Part shown: one piece after another, positions 8,263-16,344 of the stretch
Layout: each line of letters begins with the position of its first letter
Position numbering within the stretch: the first letter of the stretch is position 1
Assembly (NCBI GenBank): GCA_050944455.1
Contig: JBMNRC010000010.1
Span: 26,491-90,490 of the forward strand
Source of the DNA: Anthropogastromicrobium sp050944455
Lineage (GTDB): Bacteria > Bacillota > Clostridia > Lachnospirales > Lachnospiraceae
Direction of reading: 5' to 3'
Length of the DNA: 64,000 nucleotides
The notes under the pieces: generated by a model
Told to the model about the DNA's origin: nothing
What the model saw: only the letters and a program-made list of their open reading frames with translations
The model's database searches: none
Made by a program: the position numbers and the translations under genes

Positions 8263-9339
8263 TCACTCGTCTCCGAAGCTGATGCCGAGCAGCTTTGCCT
8301 GTTTGACGATCTCGTCATCCGGGGAAACCATCTTCAGTTTGCCCGCAACGTCGCTGAGCGGAACTTTGACGATCTTGTTGTTCTTCATCCCGACCAGGAC
8401 GCCGTACTCATGATTGACGATCATCTGGCCGGCGGCGGCGCCGAGACGGCTGGAGAGAACCCGGTCGTACGGGCACGGGCTTCCGCCTCTCTGCATATGG
8501 CCGGGAACCGCGACGCGGACTTCCTGCCCGGTGATTTTGCCGATCTGCGCGCCGATCTCATAGGAGATGGACGGGTACTCGCGGGTCGCAAGATACTGTC
8601 TGTAATCCTTCTTGGTCATCTCCGCCTGTTTCTTGGAGATGGCGCCTTCGGCGACGGCGATGATGGAGAAGCGCTTGCCTTCCTTCTCTCTTCTCTTGAC
8701 CGCGTCCGCAACGACATTGATGTCGTACGGGATTTCAGGAATCAGAATGATGTCGGCGCCGCCCGCCATGCCGGCGGAAAGCGTCAGCCAGCCGACCTTG
8801 TGTCCCATGATTTCAACGATAAAGACACGCCCGTGGGAAGCCGCGGTGGTATGAATGCAGTCAATGGTCTGGGTGGCGAGATTCACAGCGCTCTGGAAGC
8901 CGAACGTCACGTCGGTTCCCCAGAGATCGTTGTCGATGGTTTTCGGCAGGCCGATGACGTTGAGACCCTCCTCGGAGAGAAGGTTGCTGGTCTTCTGGCT
9001 GCCGTTGCCGCCCAGGACGACCAGGCAGTCAAGGCCGAGCCGGCTGTAGTTGTCCTTCATGGCCTTCACTTTGTCCAGGCCGTTCTCATCCGGCTCTCTC
9101 ATCAGCTTGAACGGCTGGCGGCTGGTGCCCAGGATGGTGCCGCCGAGAGTAAGAATTCCGGAGAAATCCTTCGGTTTCATGATTTTGTAATTGGAGTAGA
9201 TCAGGCCCTTGTAACCGTCGATAAATCCAATGATTTCAACATCATCCCCAAGCAGATGATAAAGGGATTTCGCAACTCCGCGCATCGTAGCGTTCAGGCT
9301 TTGGCAGTCGCCGCCGCTCGTCAACATTCCTACTCTCAT
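8263..9339 (-). CDS. pfkA: 6-phosphofructokinase, atypical active site
   Basis: 358 residues. Begins MRVGMLTSGGDCQSLNATMRG, the phosphofructokinase phosphate-binding start; the fructose-6-phosphate site TIDND is at residues 134-138 with the catalytic base Asp136, and VEIMGHKVGW and HMQRGGSP are present. The donor loop reads GGNGS (110-114): the residue equal to E. coli Gly104 is Gly, which favours ATP, but E. coli Asp103 is Asn112. Lys133 replaces E. coli Gly124, a feature of pyrophosphate-type and some actinobacterial ATP-type enzymes. ATP is the likelier donor, but this is inference. It commits sugar to glycolysis, consistent with the nearby pyruvate formate-lyase. Confidence 0.92.
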   Translation of the reverse strand: MRVGMLTSGGDCQSLNATMRGVAKSLYHLLGDDVEIIGFIDGYKGLIYSNYKIMKPKDFSGILTLGGTILGTSRQPFKLMREPDENGLDKVKAMKDNYSRLGLDCLVVLGGNGSQKTSNLLSEEGLNVIGLPKTIDNDLWGTDVTFGFQSAVNLATQTIDCIHTTAASHGRVFIVEIMGHKVGWLTLSAGMAGGADIILIPEIPYDINVVADAVKRREKEGKRFSIIAVAEGAISKKQAEMTKKDYRQYLATREYPSISYEIGAQIGKITGQEVRVAVPGHMQRGGSPCPYDRVLSSRLGAAAGQMIVNHEYGVLVGMKNNKIVKVPLSDVAGKLKMVSPDDEIVKQAKLLGISFGDE

Positions 9340-9573
9340 TCAGGCATGCTTCCTTTCAAAGGTTCCGGCACCAGTAGCAATATGCGCCGCTTTTCCGACA
9401 GGTGAAGGGAACAGCGCCGGCCTGCCGGGTTCCGTGGAAAAGCGCGGACAGACAGGCCGAAACTGAGGGCCCTTTGAAAATATTATACAAAAAAAGAGCT
9501 GTCGTTGCAACGACAACTCACCCAGACAGAAAACGCGCATCCCGGCTTCGAATGCTTTCCCCGGACGCTTTCC

Positions 9574-9797
9574 CGGCAGCCGGCTCAGCCCAGGCGCTCC
9601 CACGGCACACAGAAGATTCTGCTTAGTGCTGCTTCATTCCTGACCTGACACGGTTCACAGAGATCTGTTGCGCGGGACCCAGACGTCAACACCGCTTACC
9701 GGGGGCTGCCCCGGAGTCAGCCACCCTCAGCCGGGATATGACCCCTCCTGTAGCGGATTGAAGGTACAGGGCACCGCTGAAGCCCCGGCTGCGCGGA
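9574..9797 (-). ncRNA. ffs: Signal recognition particle RNA (large, with Alu domain)
   Basis: On the - strand the conserved helix 8 core GTGTCAGGTCAGGAATGAAG followed by CAGCACTAAG is present, and upstream the Alu-domain signature GGTGCCCTGTACC and CAATCCGCTACAGGAGGGG. The 5' GCAGCCGG.. and 3' ..CCGGCTGC ends pair. Firmicute SRP RNA normally lies between tadA and dnaX, as here, apart from the interposed pfkA. The exact ends are estimated from the terminal pairing. Confidence 0.88.
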
Positions 9798-9910
9798 TTT
9801 TATTCTAACGAAAATCCCGGCTTCTGTCAACCGGGCTTCCCTGAAAGGAGCAGGCGTCCGCCGGATAATCCCCGCGCATCTCCACTGATTCCGGCCGGCT
9901 GCGTGAAGAA

Positions 9911-10519
9911 TCACTCCGTTTTCTGTTCCCTCAGCCGCGCGAAAAAGCTGCTGAGCATCTCCGAGCACTCGTCCGCCAGCACGCCGCGCTCAGTCTCGAC
10001 CCGGTGGTTGAACTCCCTGACGTCAAAAAGATTCAGGATGGACCCGGCGCAGCCCGCCTTCGGGTTCATCGCGCCGATCACCACCCGCCTGATTCTCGCC
10101 TGAACACAGGCTCCGGCGCACATCTGGCAGGGTTCCAGCGTCACATACATCGTGCAGTCCGAAAGGCGCCAGTCCCCAAGCCTTTTGGAAGCCCTGCGGA
10201 TCGCCGCGATTTCGGCGTGTCCCAGCACGGATTTCTCCGTATTCCGGCGGTTGTAGCCGCGGGCGATGATCCCGCCGTCCCGCACGATCACGCAGCCGAT
10301 CGGAACCTCCCCGATGGCCGCGGCCTTCCGCGCCTGGCGGAGGGCTTCCCTCATATACCGCTCGTCCTCGTCCCTGATCTGCCTTGCGCGCGCTTCCCGG
10401 TCTTCCTCCCCGCGCGCTGCCTTCTCGGCCTTCAGGCGCTGCCTGCGCTCGTAGGCAAGCTGCTTATACCGCGCCTGCTCCTCCGCGGTCGGCTTCTTTT
10501 TCCCGCTTTCTTCCGTCAT
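9911..10519 (-). CDS. tadA: tRNA-specific adenosine deaminase TadA with N-terminal extension
   Basis: 202 residues. The deaminase domain starts near residue 52 (DERYMREALRQARKAAAIGE) and has the zinc/catalytic HAE motif (GHAEIAAI) and PCQMCAGAC. It converts A34 to inosine in tRNA-Arg(ACG). Residues 1-50 are a highly charged, Arg/Lys/Glu-rich extension absent from short TadA proteins. The ATG at 10519 is supported by GGGAGG about ten bases upstream. It is followed by the SRP RNA gene. Confidence 0.95.
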   Translation of the reverse strand: MTEESGKKKPTAEEQARYKQLAYERRQRLKAEKAARGEEDREARARQIRDEDERYMREALRQARKAAAIGEVPIGCVIVRDGGIIARGYNRRNTEKSVLGHAEIAAIRRASKRLGDWRLSDCTMYVTLEPCQMCAGACVQARIRRVVIGAMNPKAGCAGSILNLFDVREFNHRVETERGVLADECSEMLSSFFARLREQKTE

Positions 10520-10655
10520 TCCTGGGTTTCCTCCCTGCAGGGTTTCTGTTTACTGTCCAAAACTTTACTGTCTTCCGCCTTTCAGCGCCTGGCACTGCCC
10601 ATCCCCGGAATCCCGGGGTCTTCCCAGAAAAAGCCGGCTTCCGACGCTCTGCCGC

Positions 10656-11540
10656 TCATTCCTGCCGGCAGGTACAGCCCGCTTCCGTAAACGCGTCCGA
10701 CAGCTTCGCAAACTGCGCGAGCGTCAGCGTTTCCCCGCGGATGTTTTCCGCGAATCCCGCGCCGGTGAGAATTGCCGCGATCTGCTCTTTGCCCAGATCA
10801 GACAGTCCCGCGTTGTACACGGCGTTGACCAGCGTCTTGCGCCGCTGGCCGAAGGCCGCCCTGATCAGCGCGAACATCTGGCTTTCATCCCGCACATCGA
10901 CCGGCGGTTTCCCGTGAAGCTTCAGGCGGATCACCGCGCTGGCCACGTTCGGGCGGGGGATGAAACAGTTCTGGGGGACGTTCGCCGCGAGATACGGCTC
11001 CGCGTAATACTGAACCGCCAGGGAGAGCGCTCCGTAATCCTTGCTGCCCGGCCCGGACTGCATCCTCGCGGCAACTTCCTTCTGCACCATCACCGTGATG
11101 CTGACCGCCGGAACATGCCGCTCGAACAGTCCCATGATGATCGGCGTCGTGATGTAGTAGGGGAGATTCGCGACAACTTTGACCGGTTTCCCCCCGTTCT
11201 CCTCCTGCACCAGGCGGTTCAGGTCCAGCCGGAGAATGTCGCTGTTGATAATCTTCACGTTGCCGCACCCGGAGAGGGTGTCCTCCAGGATCGGGATCAG
11301 GCGTCCGTCCAGCTCCACCGCGACAACTTTCCCGGCGGCCCTGCTGAGAGCCTGCGTCATCGTCCCGATTCCCGGCCCGATCTCAAGAACACAGTCGTCC
11401 TTCGTGATCTCCGCCGCGCTGATGATCTTCTGGAGGACATGGGAATCGATCAGAAAATTCTGCCCGAGTTTTTTGTCAAACTGAAAGTTGTATTTCCGCA
11501 GAACCGCGATCGTGTTCCCGGGGTTTGACAAATCTTCCAT
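10656..11540 (-). CDS. rsmA: 16S rRNA dimethyladenosine transferase RsmA/KsgA
   Basis: 294 residues, standard length. KKLGQNFLID, the S-adenosylmethionine motif LEIGPGIGTMTQAL, and the catalytic motif NLPYYITTPI are present, as is the C-terminal helical region with FGQRRKTLVNA. It dimethylates two adjacent adenines near the 3' end of 16S rRNA. It lies 29 bases after tatD and reads in the same direction, a common pairing. Confidence 0.98.
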   Translation of the reverse strand: MEDLSNPGNTIAVLRKYNFQFDKKLGQNFLIDSHVLQKIISAAEITKDDCVLEIGPGIGTMTQALSRAAGKVVAVELDGRLIPILEDTLSGCGNVKIINSDILRLDLNRLVQEENGGKPVKVVANLPYYITTPIIMGLFERHVPAVSITVMVQKEVAARMQSGPGSKDYGALSLAVQYYAEPYLAANVPQNCFIPRPNVASAVIRLKLHGKPPVDVRDESQMFALIRAAFGQRRKTLVNAVYNAGLSDLGKEQIAAILTGAGFAENIRGETLTLAQFAKLSDAFTEAGCTCRQE

Positions 11541-11569
11541 TCAAAAGCCCTTTCTGGTTTTCTTTCTCT

Positions 11570-12340
11570 TCAGCGGAGGCCGTACAGCTTTTCCGCATTA
11601 TTCCAGGTGACGTCCTCGACTTCCTCTCTTTCCAGCCCCTTCAGCTCGCAGACCGCCTTCACCACAAACGGCAGGTTCAGCGAGCTGTTTCTCTCCCCGC
11701 GGTGCGGAACCGGCGCCATATAGGGGCAGTCCGTCTCCAGGACCAGCGAGGTCAGGGGGATTCTCCGGACGACTTCCTTGATCACTCTGGCGTTCTTAAA
11801 AGTGACAACCCCTCCGATGCCGAGATAAAATCCGCGCCGGACGTACTCTTCCGCCATCTCGGCCGAGCCGGAATAGCAGTGGATGACGCCGCCGGCCTCC
11901 TCCGCCTTTTCTTCCGCGAGGATATCGAAGGTTTCCTGCGCGGCGTCCCTGCTGTGGATAATCACCGGGAGCCGCAGTTCCCTCGCCAGGCGCAGCTGCC
12001 TTCGGAACCATTTTCTCTGCAGTTCCGCGTTCTCTCTGCCCCAGTGATAGTCGAGCCCGATCTCGCCGACCGCGCGCACTTTCGGATGTTTTTCCGCAAT
12101 CTCAGCAAACTCGTCCATGCTCTCCTCCGAAAGTTCGGAAACGCTGTCGGGATGGGCGCCGACGGAGGCATACACGAAATCGAACCTCTCCGCCAGCTCA
12201 ACCGCTTTGCGGGCGGTTTCCATGGACGACGCGACGTCCGTCACGGCCCCGATTCCGCCTGCGGGCAGAAGCCTCAGGATCTCCTCCCGGTCGGCGTCGA
12301 AAGCCTCATCCTCATAATGCGCGTGCGTATCAAAAATCAT
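11570..12340 (-). CDS. TatD-family metal-dependent hydrolase (DNase)
   Basis: 256 residues. Starts MIFDTHAHYEDEAFD (the metal-binding HxH), with GEIGLDYHWG, VIIHSRDA, HCYSGS and LVLETDCPYMAP, all diagnostic of TatD/YcfH. Metal-dependent 3'-5' exonuclease activity is known for the family. It is probably transcribed with rsmA, 29 bases away. Confidence 0.95.
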   Translation of the reverse strand: MIFDTHAHYEDEAFDADREEILRLLPAGGIGAVTDVASSMETARKAVELAERFDFVYASVGAHPDSVSELSEESMDEFAEIAEKHPKVRAVGEIGLDYHWGRENAELQRKWFRRQLRLARELRLPVIIHSRDAAQETFDILAEEKAEEAGGVIHCYSGSAEMAEEYVRRGFYLGIGGVVTFKNARVIKEVVRRIPLTSLVLETDCPYMAPVPHRGERNSSLNLPFVVKAVCELKGLEREEVEDVTWNNAEKLYGLR

Positions 12341-12593
12341 TCTGGTTCCTTTCTTTCCGCTCTTTCCGCGTCTGATCCGCCGGCCCGCCGGGCCTGTCCG
12401 CGGCCTGTATCCAAAGCCTCCCAGCGGCCCCGGCTGCCGGCTGGCTCATCACCGGTCCCTCAGGCCTGCGCCGCGAGGCGTTACGACCGGCGCTGTCTCC
12501 CTGCCCGTGCATCCGGCCCGGCTTTTTCCGGCATCCGGCCTGTGCCGTTTTTTCCACCAGCCGGCCTTTCCGGCCCGCTCAGCTGTTCCCCCG

Positions 12594-13565
12594 TCACTCC
12601 GGCAGCACGCCGGTATTGTCGAATGCCGGGATAAAACTTTCCGCCGCGGTTTTCGCGTCCTGCACAAAGCCGTTCTCCACACCAAGGTCCAGCGCGTAGT
12701 CCACGACTTTTTCGTATTCCCGCTTCGTCACGCGCCTGCCCAGCTCCGGGAAACACTGCCCGATTCCCTCCATCGGCGTGTACTGCCGCATGATGCTGAT
12801 AGCTATGGAATTGCCGAAGTTCTCATACAGATACCGGATCACTTTCTGGGATTCCTTCACATGCCCGGGCAGCACCAGATGGCGGACAATCATGCCCGAG
12901 ACGATCATTCCCCGGCTGTCGAACCGGAGCGGCCCCGCAAGCTCCGCCATCTTATTCAGCGCCTCGGCGCTGCGCTCCGGATAATCCGGGGCGGAAGAGT
13001 ACTCCGCGGCGATCTCCGGCGTCCGGTACTTGCAGTCCGGAAGAAACACCGTGACGAGGCCGCGCAGGCACTCCAGCGCCTCTGGCCGCTCATAGCCTCC
13101 CGAATTGTAAACCACGGGAATTGTCAGCCCGCGGCTGCGCGCGGTCCTCAGGGAGCGGACCACCGACGGCAGGAACTGTTCCGCGGTCACCAGGTTGATG
13201 TTGTTGGCATGCTGCGCCTGGAGTTCCAGGTAGATCTGCGCCAGCCGCTCATCGGTAATCCGCACGCCGCGGCGGGCAGCAGCGATATCGGCATTCTGGC
13301 AGTAGGCGCAGCGCAGGCTGCACCCGGAAAAGAAAACCGCGCCTGAGCCTTCCTTCCCGGAGATGCAGGGTTCCTCCCAAAAGTGGAGAGCAGCCCTGGC
13401 ACACACCGGATCGAGGGGCACTCCGCAGAATCCGGCGGCTCCGTTTCGCCGATCGGCTCCGCATTCCCGCGGACAGAGCCTGCAGTTCCCTTCCAGAGCT
13501 TCCCGGATGATCCCGGGTTCACCGCGGGAATCCGGATTCACAACGGCGTCCGCCGGCACATCCAT
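12594..13565 (-). CDS. Radical SAM protein, PflA-like (COG1313 type)
   Basis: 323 residues from the ATG at 13565, which has GGGAGG four to five bases upstream; an upstream GTG has no such site. The radical SAM cluster motif is CSLRCAYCQN. Before it lies a Cys-rich region (CRLCPRECGADR...CGV) typical of the COG1313 'putative pyruvate formate-lyase activating enzyme' group, which is distinct from true PflA found at 21210. A glycyl-radical partner is not adjacent, so the substrate is unknown. About 250 bases with no evident gene separate it from tatD. Confidence 0.85.
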   Translation of the reverse strand: MDVPADAVVNPDSRGEPGIIREALEGNCRLCPRECGADRRNGAAGFCGVPLDPVCARAALHFWEEPCISGKEGSGAVFFSGCSLRCAYCQNADIAAARRGVRITDERLAQIYLELQAQHANNINLVTAEQFLPSVVRSLRTARSRGLTIPVVYNSGGYERPEALECLRGLVTVFLPDCKYRTPEIAAEYSSAPDYPERSAEALNKMAELAGPLRFDSRGMIVSGMIVRHLVLPGHVKESQKVIRYLYENFGNSIAISIMRQYTPMEGIGQCFPELGRRVTKREYEKVVDYALDLGVENGFVQDAKTAAESFIPAFDNTGVLPE

Positions 13566-13697
13566 ACTGCCTCCCTCAGCGCAGCGGCGGAAATCCGCCG
13601 CGGTCGCTTGTTCCTCCACCGGCCGTTCCGCGGCCGGGGTTGTAAGAAAATCTTAAGCATTTCGCGGGATTGTCTTTCTCAAATCTGAAAACCGGTA

Positions 13698-13706
13698 TGA
13701 TATAAT
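13698..13706 (+). promoter_or_regulatory. Extended -10 promoter for the GH5-like gene
   Basis: TGATATAAT, an extended -10 element matching TGnTATAAT, lies about 115 bases upstream of the GH5-like start. No good -35 at 17 bases is visible. The long leader before the gene holds no recognised riboswitch. Confidence 0.6.
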
Positions 13707-13819
13707 ACAGGTGAAACAGAGGGGGAAAGTATGTCCCGCCGCGCTGTTATCCGTGCCGCTTCCGGCACCAGTGTTAGTGTTACTGAAGTATTATATCTGA
13801 TTTTATCCAGAGGTTAAAC

Positions 13820-15187
13820 ATGAAACGGAGTTCTTTTCTGACAGTCCTGGCCGCGGCCGTACTGGTTGTGTGTCTCGCCCTGACGCCCCGTGGAATCACG
13901 GCGCAGGCGGCGGAGACCGGTACGCCTTTTGCTGAACACGGCACGCTTTCTGTTTCCGGTTCGGTCCTCACGGACGCCTCCGGGAACACCTTCCAGCTCA
14001 GGGGAGTTACGGTACACGGCATCTCGTCCGCCGCTTCGCTGACGGACGCCTCCCTCCAGATTCTGAGAGACAGCTGGGGGATGAACACCCTCCGGGTGCG
14101 TCCGACCGATGAGGAGCGCGACGCTGTCACGGCGGGCGACGGATCCGACGCGTCCCTGTACTCCCTTCTCCAGCAGACGGCTGCGCTGTGCAGCAGCACC
14201 GGCATGTACCTGATTGTCGACTGGTATACGGACGACACCTGGGACGCCGCCGCCGAAAGCACAGCCGCGTACAGCTATTTTTCCAACGCGGCCGAAGCGG
14301 TCTCCGGTTATTCCGGCGTTCTTTTCGAGATCTGCGGCAGCGGCCTTCCTTCCTGGAACGACATGCGGGAATTCGCCCCGGGCGTCATCGACGCCATCCG
14401 CGCGGTTTCGCCGCAGGCAGTTGTGATCGCGGGAATCCCCGGCAGCATCGAAGCCGCCGATCTCTCGCTTTCCCAGCCTGTCGACCGCAGCAACGTGCTG
14501 TACGCGGTTTCCGTCGACGCCTCCAGCGAACAGGAGAGTTCCATCGACAAACTCACGCAGGCGGCCTCGGGCGGAATGGCCCTGTTTGTTTCTTCCTTCA
14601 CGCCGGAGGATAATCCCGGCGCGGACACCGCCAGCGCCAGATGGATAGACTTCTTCAATCAGAATTCCATCGGCTTTATGGCGGGCTACCTGTTCTCCAG
14701 CACGACAGACACGGGGCTTCTCAAAGAAACCGCTCCGACGGAGGGATGGACGGACAGCGACCTGACAGACCAGGCATCCTGGCTTCTGCAGTACATGGGA
14801 AGCGGTTCCGCCGGCACCGCCGGCTTCACCGCCTCCGCGGAATCCGCCCAGCAGCTCGTCTTTGATCTTGGCACCTGCTCCGTCACCGTCACCGAAACCT
14901 TCGGCAGCTATTACGGCCAGCCTTCCTGCCAGTATGACTTTATCATCACCAACGTCAGTTCTTCCGATCTGAACGGCTGGCGCCTGAAGGCCGACTGGCA
15001 GAACAGCGATCTCGCGCTGTACGATTACTGGAACTGCGAGGCCGGCGCTTCCGGAAGCAGCGTGATCCTGGTTTCCAGCGATTTCAACGCGTATATCGCG
15101 GCCGGTTCCAGCCAGTCCTTCGGCATTATCGTCACTTCCTCCGCGTCGCCGCAGCTGATTTCCGTTGGCTTTGACTCCGCGGGCTGA
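13820..15187 (+). CDS. Secreted GH5-like pseudo-glycosidase with CBM2-like C-terminal domain
   Basis: 455 residues. A signal peptide covers roughly residues 1-31 (hydrophobic run then AQAAET). Residues 41-326 follow the GH5 endoglucanase fold order: QLRGVTVHGI, SWGMNTLRV, IVDWYTDD, VLFEIC, VIDAIRAVSP, FVSSF, GGWT-like EGWTDSDL. But the NEP motif reads GSG, with Ser174 in place of the acid/base Glu, and the nucleophile position is Ser259 instead of Glu; the usual HxY and DWH histidines are also missing. It is therefore probably not a hydrolase and may bind carbohydrate. Residues 345-455 resemble CBM2 (NGWRLKADWQN, YWNCEAG, AAGSSQSFGI). It is transcribed head-on to replication. The stop codon lies inside the first copy of an 18-bp tandem repeat. 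Confidence 0.8.
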   Translation: MKRSSFLTVLAAAVLVVCLALTPRGITAQAAETGTPFAEHGTLSVSGSVLTDASGNTFQLRGVTVHGISSAASLTDASLQILRDSWGMNTLRVRPTDEERDAVTAGDGSDASLYSLLQQTAALCSSTGMYLIVDWYTDDTWDAAAESTAAYSYFSNAAEAVSGYSGVLFEICGSGLPSWNDMREFAPGVIDAIRAVSPQAVVIAGIPGSIEAADLSLSQPVDRSNVLYAVSVDASSEQESSIDKLTQAASGGMALFVSSFTPEDNPGADTASARWIDFFNQNSIGFMAGYLFSSTTDTGLLKETAPTEGWTDSDLTDQASWLLQYMGSGSAGTAGFTASAESAQQLVFDLGTCSVTVTETFGSYYGQPSCQYDFIITNVSSSDLNGWRLKADWQNSDLALYDYWNCEAGASGSSVILVSSDFNAYIAAGSSQSFGIIVTSSASPQLISVGFDSAG

Positions 15188-15260
15188 TCTCACTCCGCGG
15201 GCGGATTTTGCTCCGCAGGCGAACCTTGCCCCGCAGGCGGATCTCACTCCGCAGGCCGAT
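15171..15260. repeat. 18-bp tandem repeat, five copies, spanning the GH5-like stop codon
   Basis: Units such as CTCACTCCGCAGGCCGAT recur every 18 bases with a few changes. The first unit includes the end of the GH5-like gene and its TGA. Because 18 is a multiple of three, the frame stays open beyond the stop as a Ser-Ala-Gly repeat. Confidence 0.85.
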
Positions 15261-15380
15261 CCTTTTTCCGGATCAGCCGGGCAGATAACCGGTAAGGCAA
15301 AAGAGACTGAAAAGGCCGATGCGGCAGGAGAACATCGATTAATAAATAATAAACATTAAAAGATAAGCGCTAACAAACCA

Positions 15381-15770
15381 ATGAACATGAATTCTTCAGA
15401 TAATGAACCGAAAAAAGCCGCGGAACAGAGCGGCAGCGAACCCTTTGTATCCTCCCACAGCCGGGGAGAGCGCATTGCCGCCGTGATCGGCATTATCGTG
15501 ATCGCGGCGGTTTACGTTTCCGCCATGATCTGCGCCCTGATCGACAGCCCGATAGCTACCTCGATGCTCGCGGCCGCAATTTTCATCACCATCGCGGTTC
15601 CGGTGCTGATCTATCTTTTCCGCTTCTGCGCAAAGCTGTTCAGGCGCCAGCCGGATTCCGGCGCCAGTCCGGACGGTGCTTCCGGCGCGGACAGGACAGG
15701 CGGTTCCGGCGCGGGCGCTGCCGGCAGTGCTTCCGGGAACCAGGATTCCAGCAGGAAGAAGAGAAGCTGA
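15381..15770 (+). CDS. Small two-span membrane protein, unknown function
   Basis: 129 residues: a polar N-terminus of about 30 residues, two hydrophobic segments (AAVIGIIVIAAVYVSAMICA and MLAAAIFITIAVPVLIYLF) separated by a short loop, then a basic FCAKLFRRQ and a Ser/Gly/Ala-rich tail ending in KKRS. No family was recognised. The ribosome-binding site is weak and the start could be either of two nearby ATGs. Its last codons lie in an 80-bp tandem repeat. Confidence 0.6.
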   Translation: MNMNSSDNEPKKAAEQSGSEPFVSSHSRGERIAAVIGIIVIAAVYVSAMICALIDSPIATSMLAAAIFITIAVPVLIYLFRFCAKLFRRQPDSGASPDGASGADRTGGSGAGAAGSASGNQDSSRKKRS

Positions 15771-15940
15771 GGTCCGCGGTGAGAAGCGCGACCCCTCGGT
15801 GCCCGATGCCGGAAACGCTTCCAGGTTCCAGCGGGCGGAAGAGAAGCTGAGGTCCGCGGTGAGAGGCACGCCTCCTCGGTACCCGATGCCGGAAACGCTT
15901 CCGGGTTCCAGCGGGCGGAAGAAAAGCTGAGGTCCGCGGT
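15741..15940. repeat. 80-bp tandem repeat, 2.5 copies
   Basis: The segment GAGAAGCTGAGGTCCGCGGT begins at 15761 and recurs at 15841 and, with one change, at 15921, so the period is exactly 80. The flanking CAGG(A/T)TTCCAGC(A/G)GG part recurs at 15741, 15821 and 15901. The first copy contains the 3' end and stop of the small membrane-protein gene. Confidence 0.9.
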
Positions 15941-16001
15941 AAGGGGAACACCCCGGTGACGCGGAAACGATACGCAGCAAAAAGTAAAACAGCAGAATAG
16001 T

Positions 16002-16095
16002 AAAAGGGACCTTCCGAATCTGATCGGCGGGTTTCCCGGCTGCCGGACCATCCGGCGCCGGGGAAACTCTTCCGGATTCGGGAAGGTCCCTTTTT
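16002..16095. terminator. Long multi-stem hairpin, probable bidirectional terminator
   Basis: AAAAGGGACCTTCCGAATC at the left pairs with GATTCGGGAAGGTCCCTTTTT at the right; inside it GTTTCCCGGC pairs with GCCGGGGAAAC, giving a nearly continuous 94-base hairpin. A-tract and T-tract at the two ends would allow termination in both directions, between the + strand membrane-protein gene and the - strand phosphoesterase operon. The 250 bases up to the phosphoesterase stop show only short GC-rich repeats. Confidence 0.75.
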
Positions 16096-16344
16096 CTGCG
16101 GTTTTTCCGATATCGATTTTCTGATATCGCTTATCACCGTCTGTATGTTTTCTGAGCCGGACCGGCCTTCACAGGCTCTCGCCTGTTTTTGTGCGCCTGC
16201 CCATTTTCGCGTGACGCCGTCCACGGACGCCAGTTGATCCGCTGCTCAGTGTGCCGGACACGGTGAAACGCGCCGGGCCGGCAAAACCTCGGCGCCGCAC
16301 AGGCGCTCTGCCGCACAGGCGCCCTGTCTCTCAGACGCCCTGTC

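Noticed and set aside
9340..9573. Possible - strand small gene between pfkA and the SRP RNA
   Set aside because: Contains the SRP RNA 3' end and lacks a coding signature.
13814..15247. 477-residue - strand frame opposite the GH5-like gene
   Set aside because: Reads through the 18-bp repeat; Gly/Arg/Val-rich antisense product with no domain. The + strand product has signal peptide and fold motifs.
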